Assembly (NCBI RefSeq): GCF_001417735.1
Contig: NZ_BBUZ01000031.1
Span: 204,701 to 268,700, forward strand
DNA from: Streptomyces sp. NBRC 110028
GTDB taxonomy: Bacteria > Actinomycetota > Actinomycetes > Streptomycetales > Streptomycetaceae
Reading direction: 5' to 3'
Length of the DNA stretch: 64,000 nt
Translations under genes and position numbers: made by a program
Notes under the pieces: model-generated
What the model was told of the DNA's origin: nothing
Seen by the model: only the letters and a program-made list of their open reading frames with translations
Database searches by the model: none
Shown here: piece by piece, positions 59,477-64,000 of the stretch
Layout of the letters: every line of letters begins with the position of its first letter
Position numbering within the stretch: position 1 is the stretch's first letter

Positions 59477-60412
59477 ATGACGTTTCCGCCGCCGTCGCAC
59501 GACCCCAACAGGCCTGGAAACGGCGGGGGGTTCGGTCCGCCGCCGCAGCCGCAGCAGGAGCCACAGCCTTCACAGCGGCAGCCGGAGGGTTTCGGTCCGC
59601 CGATCGATCCGGTCCCCTCGGCGCAGCCCGGTCCGCCCGCGCTCCGCGGCGGCTTCGGACCGCCCCCGCCGCCCCTGCCGCCCCCGGGCGCGCTGCCTCC
59701 GGGCGCGCTGCCTCCAGGGGCGCTGCCTCCGGGCGCGTCTGCGGGGATGCCTCCGGGCGGTCCGCGGCCCGGCACCGGCCGTTCCCGGACCGCCGCGATC
59801 GTGAGCGGCGTGGCGGTGGGTCTGGCGGTGGTCGCCGGGGTGGCGTTCTTCGGCACGCGGGACGACGGCGGCGACGACAAGGCGGCCGGCGCGCCCCCCA
59901 CCTCGAACCGCCCCCTCTCGCCGTCGGCCGCCGCGTCCGCCTCGGCGGGTGGTACGGAGGACCCGGGCCAGGGCGCGCCGCTGGGCGGCGGGGACGACCA
60001 GGCTCCGCCGTCCCCCGAGGCCTCGGAGTCCGCCTCGTCCGACAGCCGGATGCCGTATGCCGTGCTCAAGCCGGGCACCTGCTTCGACCATCCGGCGATG
60101 GACAGCAGCGTGACGAGGATCGAGAAGCGCTCGTGCGACCGCGCGCACGACGGCGAGGTGATCTCCAACGAGACGCTGAGCGGGGACTTCGCCTCCGAGC
60201 GGGCGCTCCAGCGCAAGGCGCTCTCGCTGTGCGCGGCGGACGCCGAGAAGCGGCTGAAGAGCGTCCCCAACGACGGCCGGGAGTATTACTACTACGCCCT
60301 CTACCCGGCCCTGGGCACCTACACGGAGCACGGCAAGGACCGGGTCTCGTGCGCGCTGACGGTGAGCACGGGGAAGGACGGCGCCAAGCTGAAGGAACCC
60401 ATACCGCGGTAG
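59477..60412 (+). CDS. Proline-rich single-pass membrane protein with septum-formation-like domain
   Basis: 311 residues from the ATG at 59477. Residues 1-108 are a Pro/Gly/Gln-rich cytoplasmic tail that includes three tandem GALPP units. One membrane helix (TAAIVSGVAVGLAVVAGVAFFG) follows, then a Ser/Pro linker and an extracytoplasmic domain (about 195-305) with two cysteine pairs (LKPGTCFDHP, EKRSCDRAHDGEVI, LCAADAEK, VSCALTV). The CDxxHxxEV pattern is that of septum-formation/DUF4190-associated proteins. Function is unknown. Confidence 0.75.
   Translation: MTFPPPSHDPNRPGNGGGFGPPPQPQQEPQPSQRQPEGFGPPIDPVPSAQPGPPALRGGFGPPPPPLPPPGALPPGALPPGALPPGASAGMPPGGPRPGTGRSRTAAIVSGVAVGLAVVAGVAFFGTRDDGGDDKAAGAPPTSNRPLSPSAAASASAGGTEDPGQGAPLGGGDDQAPPSPEASESASSDSRMPYAVLKPGTCFDHPAMDSSVTRIEKRSCDRAHDGEVISNETLSGDFASERALQRKALSLCAADAEKRLKSVPNDGREYYYYALYPALGTYTEHGKDRVSCALTVSTGKDGAKLKEPIPR
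59686..59730 (+). repeat. 15-bp tandem repeat inside the proline-rich gene
   Basis: Three copies of GGGCGCGCTGCCTCC (the third with two changes) encode GALPP units; a partial fourth follows. Such runs vary in copy number by slippage. Confidence 0.8.
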
Positions 60413-60478
60413 CGCCCTCCGGGGCGCTTCGTGGCCTTCTCGTGGCGGGCGGCGCGCGTCGGCCGTAGGGTGGGCGGT

Positions 60479-61111
60479 ATGTCCACTCACGCGAAGCGCG
60501 AACGCCTGCTCCTCGCCGATCTCTTGGAGAACGCGGGCCCCGACGCCCCGACGCTGTGCGAGGGCTGGACCACCCGCGATCTGGCGGCCCATCTCGTGGT
60601 GCGCGAGCGCCGCGCCGACGCGGCCGGCGGCCTGGTGATCAAGCCGCTGGCGCAGCGGCTGACCCGGGTGCAGGCCGAGTTCACCGCGAAGCCGTACGAG
60701 GAGCTGGTGCGGCTGTTCCGCACCGGCCCGCCGCGCATGTCACCCTTCGCGATGAAGCAGGTGGACGAGGCGGCCAACACCGTCGAGTTCTACGTGCACG
60801 CCGAGGACGTCCGCCGTGCGCGGCCGGACTGGACGCCGCGCGAGATCGACCCCGTCTTCGCCGACGCGCTGTGGTCCCGCACCGAGCGGGTCGCGCGGGT
60901 GTTCGGCCGCAAGTCCCCGGTCGGCCTGGTGCTGCGGCGCCCCGACGGCCGCACGGCCGTCGCCCACCGCGGTGTCCCGGTGGTCACGTGCACCGGCGAG
61001 CCCGGCGAGCTGGCGCTGTTCCTGTACGGGCGGCAGAAGGCGGCCCGGGTCGAGCTGGACGGCGACAAGGAGGCGGTGGCCGCGGTGCGGGAGGCCAAGC
61101 TCGGCGTCTGA
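60479..61111 (+). CDS. TIGR03085-family metal-binding protein (DinB/mycothiol-dependent-like fold)
   Basis: 210 residues. The N-terminal four-helix bundle has LCEGWTTRDLAAHLVVRERR with the metal-binding histidine, and a second helix VDEAANTVEFYVHAEDVRRA with HAED, typical of the maleylpyruvate isomerase-like/DinB superfamily. The C-terminal domain (TGEPGELALFLYGRQKAARVEL) is the SCP2-like extension. Many relatives use mycothiol; the reaction here is unknown. Confidence 0.85.
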   Translation: MSTHAKRERLLLADLLENAGPDAPTLCEGWTTRDLAAHLVVRERRADAAGGLVIKPLAQRLTRVQAEFTAKPYEELVRLFRTGPPRMSPFAMKQVDEAANTVEFYVHAEDVRRARPDWTPREIDPVFADALWSRTERVARVFGRKSPVGLVLRRPDGRTAVAHRGVPVVTCTGEPGELALFLYGRQKAARVELDGDKEAVAAVREAKLGV

Positions 61112-61157
61112 GGCTTCCGAGCATCCGCGGCATCCGCGGCGGCTGAGCCGCGCGCCG

Positions 61158-61481
61158 TCACTGCGCGCTGCCGAGGTTGAGCGTGATGACGCCGCCGATC
61201 ACCAGGGCCACGCCCAGCGCCTTCACCGCGGTGAGCGGTTCGCCCAGGAAGAGCAGACCGATCAGCACGATCAGTGCCGTGCCGAGGCCCGACCACAGGG
61301 CGTACCCCACGCCGACCTGCATCCCGTCGTGGATCGCCCGCGCCAGCAGGAAGCACGCCACCGCGTACGAGGCGAGGCAGGCCAGGGCGGGCCCGGGGCG
61401 GGAGAAGCCCGCGGTGGATTTGAGGAGACTGGTGCCGATCAATTCGGCGGTGATGGCGGCCAGAAGGAGGAGGTAGGCCAT
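61158..61481 (-). CDS. Small multidrug resistance (SMR) efflux protein
   Basis: 107 residues from the ATG at 61481. Four membrane helices with the SMR signatures AYLLLLAAITAELIGTSLLK (with the essential glutamate at position 13), GVGYALWSGLGTALIVLIG and FLGEPLTAVKALGVALVIGGV. It works as a dimer exporting cationic compounds by proton exchange. Divergent from the LysR gene. Confidence 0.92.
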   Translation of the reverse strand: MAYLLLLAAITAELIGTSLLKSTAGFSRPGPALACLASYAVACFLLARAIHDGMQVGVGYALWSGLGTALIVLIGLLFLGEPLTAVKALGVALVIGGVITLNLGSAQ

Positions 61482-61600
61482 GCCGACAGTCTCCGAGCGG
61501 CGGGAAGTACCCGTCAAACCTGTCGGCAGGGGCCTGAGACCCCCGAAATGTGTCGCTCGCCCTTGCCCGGCCGGCCAGGCGCCGCGTAGCGTCGCCGACC

Positions 61601-62518
61601 GTGCGTACGCCCCTCCCCCCGCTGCCCGGCCTGCTGGCCTACGAGGCGACCGCGCGGCTCGGCAGCATCACGGCGGCCGCCGATGAGCTGGGCCTGTCGT
61701 CCTCGGCGGTGAGCCAGCGCATCCGGGTGCTGGAGACGCGTCTGGGGATCGCCCTGTTCGAGCGCCAGGCGCGCAGCATCCGGCTGACGCCGATGGGCCA
61801 GGCGTATCTGCCCACCGTCCGGGGCGCGTTCGACGATCTGTCGGCGGGCACCACCGGGCTGTTCGGCCCGGCGGCCGGGCGGGGCCGGCTGACCGTACGG
61901 GTGCAGGTCTCGTACGCCATGACCTGGCTGATGCCCCGCCTCCAGGACTTCCACGACTGCTATCCGCACATCGACCTGCGGGTGGTGACCGCGATCTGGG
62001 CGAACGAGGTGCCGCCGCACGAGGTGGACCTGGAGATCCGTCACGGCAACGGCCGCTGGGCCGGGTTCACCGCCGATCTGCTGCACGAGGACCAGGCCGT
62101 GGTGGTCGGCTCCCCCGCCCATCTGGAGGCGTACGGCCCGCTGACCGGGCCCGCCGACCTGGAGCACCGGCCGCGGGTGCACGTCATCGGCTACGACGAC
62201 CTCTGGCAGCGGCTGTTCCCGCACACCCCGCCGCCCTCGCGGGGCGCCGAGGCGACCATCACGCTCGACACCACCGTGGCCGCGACCCAGTTCGCCGCCA
62301 CCGGGCTGCACTGCGCCCTGGTCCCCGAGCGCTTCGCGCGCGCCGCCGTCCGCGACGGCCGGCTCGTCGTGCTGCACGACCGTCTGGTGCCGTTGCGCCA
62401 GTCCCACTATCTGCTGCGGCGCGAGGGCGAGGCCCATATGACCCCGGAGGGGCGCACGTTCGTCCAGTGGCTCATCCGCCAGGACATCGAGGACCCACCG
62501 CTCCAGCCGGGAGGCTAG
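61601..62518 (+). CDS. LysR-family transcriptional regulator (GcvA-like)
   Basis: 305 residues from a GTG at 61601; the frame upstream is unconserved and no ribosome site is obvious, so it may be leaderless. HTH: GSITAAADELGLSSSAVSQRIRVLETRLG and LFERQARSIRLTPMGQAYL. The effector domain (about 90-290) has LTVRVQVSYAMTWLMPRLQDF and VDLEIRHGNGRWAG of the GcvA/AmpR subgroup. It is divergent from the SMR pump by about 120 bp and may regulate it. Confidence 0.9.
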   Translation: MRTPLPPLPGLLAYEATARLGSITAAADELGLSSSAVSQRIRVLETRLGIALFERQARSIRLTPMGQAYLPTVRGAFDDLSAGTTGLFGPAAGRGRLTVRVQVSYAMTWLMPRLQDFHDCYPHIDLRVVTAIWANEVPPHEVDLEIRHGNGRWAGFTADLLHEDQAVVVGSPAHLEAYGPLTGPADLEHRPRVHVIGYDDLWQRLFPHTPPPSRGAEATITLDTTVAATQFAATGLHCALVPERFARAAVRDGRLVVLHDRLVPLRQSHYLLRREGEAHMTPEGRTFVQWLIRQDIEDPPLQPGG

Positions 62519-62528
62519 TACGTTCTAG

Positions 62529-62705
62529 GGATTCCTGGGGGCCGGCCCCGGCCGCTGCGAACCGGGCACCGGCGAAATCCACTACCCCGCCATCGCCCGC
62601 GCCCTCCGCGACCTCGGCTACACCGGCGTCGTAGCCCTCGAATCCTGGGCCCGCACCGACCCCGACACCGCCCTGACCGCCTTCCGTACCGCTTTCACGC
62701 CCTGA
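62529..62705 (+). pseudogene. C-terminal remnant of a hydroxypyruvate isomerase-like TIM-barrel gene
   Basis: The frame after an in-frame stop reads CEPGTGEIHYPAIARALRDL, then GYTGVVALESWA and a short helix to a TGA at 62703. The EPGTGEI..Y....L...GY.G....E block is the C-terminal signature of Hyi/sugar phosphate isomerase-epimerase proteins. Only ~55 of ~260 residues remain, with no start codon or ribosome site. It directly follows the LysR gene, so a deletion probably fused this remnant to it. Confidence 0.7.
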
Positions 62706-62902
62706 CGGGTGCCATCGAGAAGCCGCAAGCCGTGGTTTGTCGCTGATCAGACGCCCGGACTCGCTCGCCGCTCTTCAGCGAAGGCCTGTGCGTTGAGGAC
62801 GAGGCCACCGGGACCCCGGAGGAGTCGGCCGGGCACAGCGGCTGCGCACCACGATGCCCATCAGCAGAGCTTCATCGCCAACTCGGTCGGCTTCCCCGTC
62901 CG
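62706..62902. other. 197-bp gap without a supported gene
   Basis: Between the isomerase remnant and the alkene reductase stop. No conserved frame, RNA gene or strong hairpin is seen on either strand. It may be further decayed coding sequence. Confidence 0.5.
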
Positions 62903-63991
62903 TCACGAGGCGACGGTCAGGGTGGGGTAGTCGGTGTAGCCCGTCTCGCCGCCCACGTACATCAGGTACCGGTCGCGGACCGGGTTGAGAGGAGCGCCGG
63001 TGCGGAGGCGGTGGACGAGGTCGGGGTTGGCGAGGAAGGGGCGGCCGAGGGCGATGAGGTCGGCGCCCTCGGCCAGGAGGTGTGTCGCCCGGCGGAGACC
63101 GCCGTCGGCGGGGATCGCGGCGCTGGGCAGGTGGGGATTGGCGATCAGCGTTCCCGTCCATGTCCTGCGGATCTCCTGGAACACGGGGTCTTCCGGTTCG
63201 GCGCGGACGATGTGCGCATAGGCCGGGCCGATGTCGGCCAGCGCCTCGATGAGGGCGGGGTAGATGTGCGCGGTGTCGCCCTCCTCGATGCCGTTGACGG
63301 TGGAGTGGGGGGAGATCCGCACGCCCACCCGCTCGGGGCCTATCGCGTCGGCGACGGCGCGGACCGTCTCGGCCACGAATCTGATGCGGCGGCCGACCGG
63401 GCCGCCATAGGCGTCGGTGCGGCGGTTGGTGTTCCCTGCCAGGAACTGGTGGAGGAGATGGCCGTTGGCGGAGTGCACCTCCACCCCGGCGAAGCCCGCG
63501 GCGACGGCGTTACGGGCGGCGGCCGCGAAGTCGGCGATGGTGGTGCGGATGTCGTCGGGGGACATCTCGCGCGGTACGACGGCCTCCTGATGACCGTTCG
63601 GGGTGAAGATCGTCTCGGGGAGCGGGACCGGGGAGGGGGCCACCGGGGTCAGTCCGCTGGTGGCGGGGTGGCCGACCCGGCCGCCGTGCTGGAGCTGGAG
63701 GAACATCCGGCCGCCCGCCGCGTGCACGGCGTCGGTGACGCGCCGCCAGCCGGCCACGTGGGCCTGGTTGTGGATCGCGGTGATGTTCGGGTAGGTCTGG
63801 CCTTCCGCGTTGGGGGTGGATGCCTCGCCGATGATCAGCCCGGCGGAGGCGCGCTGGGCGTAGTAGGTGGCCATGATCGGCAGCGGTACGCCGTCGGCGG
63901 CGGCGCGGTTACGGGTCAGCGGGGCCATCACCAGGCGGTTGGGGAGGTCGAGGGGGCCGAGGCGGGCCGGTTCGAAGAGTGCGTTCGTCAT
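62903..63991 (-). CDS. Old Yellow Enzyme-family alkene reductase
   Basis: 362 residues, complete; the start codon is 10 bp from the window end. FMN-dependent TIM barrel with NRLVMAPLTRNRA, LQLQHGGRVGHP, the substrate-binding His/Asn pair in VEVHSANGHLLHQFL, NRRTDAYGGPVGRRIRF and the C-terminal LIALGRPFLANPDLV. Uses NADPH to reduce activated C=C bonds of enones, nitro compounds or similar electrophiles; similar to NemA/XenB. Natural substrate unknown. Confidence 0.95.
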   Translation of the reverse strand: MTNALFEPARLGPLDLPNRLVMAPLTRNRAAADGVPLPIMATYYAQRASAGLIIGEASTPNAEGQTYPNITAIHNQAHVAGWRRVTDAVHAAGGRMFLQLQHGGRVGHPATSGLTPVAPSPVPLPETIFTPNGHQEAVVPREMSPDDIRTTIADFAAAARNAVAAGFAGVEVHSANGHLLHQFLAGNTNRRTDAYGGPVGRRIRFVAETVRAVADAIGPERVGVRISPHSTVNGIEEGDTAHIYPALIEALADIGPAYAHIVRAEPEDPVFQEIRRTWTGTLIANPHLPSAAIPADGGLRRATHLLAEGADLIALGRPFLANPDLVHRLRTGAPLNPVRDRYLMYVGGETGYTDYPTLTVAS

Positions 63992-64000
63992 GCCGGTACC

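Noticed and set aside
59686..59730. Possible short CRISPR-like repeat
   Set aside because: The 15-bp units are contiguous with no spacers and encode GALPP in a proline-rich protein. No CRISPR array is seen anywhere in the window.

Overview
The window is high-GC actinobacterial DNA with the gene content and order of a Streptomyces core chromosome. The evidence is frequent GTG starts, overlapping ATGA and GTGA gene junctions, a Streptomyces-type trypsin, SARP/AfsR regulators and a trpC-trpM-trpB-trpA cluster. Almost all of it is coding. Intergenic DNA consists mostly of strong GC hairpins, short regulatory gaps and a few decayed genes.

Layout. 1-2.7 kb: 3' end of an HrpB-type helicase, a Doc-like/ribbon-helix-helix toxin-antitoxin pair, a DUF3068 membrane protein and a 44-residue membrane peptide. 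2.8-3.0 kb: a nested terminator hairpin and a 181-bp MITE whose right end contains the stop codon of the next gene. 3.0-10.8 kb: a secreted lytic transglycosylase, DNA polymerase I, a YdeP-type molybdopterin oxidoreductase and a hotdog thioesterase. 11.3-16.9 kb: a complete five-gene branched-chain amino acid ABC importer (livJHMGF). 17.0-22.0 kb: a small membrane protein, then a stand-alone SARP translationally coupled to a 1215-aa regulator carrying two further SARP modules plus NB-ARC and TPR domains. 22.0-25.2 kb: the ANTAR regulator PdtaR, tRNA-Leu(CAA), an HTH/LAGLIDADG protein and pyruvate kinase.

25.5-36.6 kb looks like an accessory block. It starts at a gene cut off right after its Tat signal peptide. 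It carries a PLP decarboxylase plus flavin N-hydroxylase pair of siderophore type, the respiratory nitrate reductase operon narGHJI and a TDT-family transporter. 36.8-43.2 kb: aminopeptidase N, chorismate mutase, a decayed TnpB transposon with a structured right end, trypsin, a zinc metalloprotease-like protein and an F420-type flavin-fold reductase. 43.4-49.4 kb: glutamate synthase gltBD, with a good GlnR-type box upstream.

49.7-59.4 kb: a VIT/CCC1 transporter, lgt, a DsbA-like thioredoxin, and the tryptophan region trpA, trpB, trpM, trpC, three small membrane protein genes, trpE and hisI, all on the minus strand. 59.5-64 kb: a proline-rich membrane protein, a TIGR03085 protein, an SMR pump divergent from a LysR regulator, a hydroxypyruvate isomerase-like remnant and an Old Yellow Enzyme alkene reductase.

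Metabolically the core genes link nitrogen assimilation (gltBD, the liv importer), chorismate use (chorismate mutase, trp genes) and central carbon (pyk). The most distinctive features are the triple SARP array dropped into a conserved locus without an obvious biosynthetic cluster, and the truncation-bordered nitrate/siderophore block.
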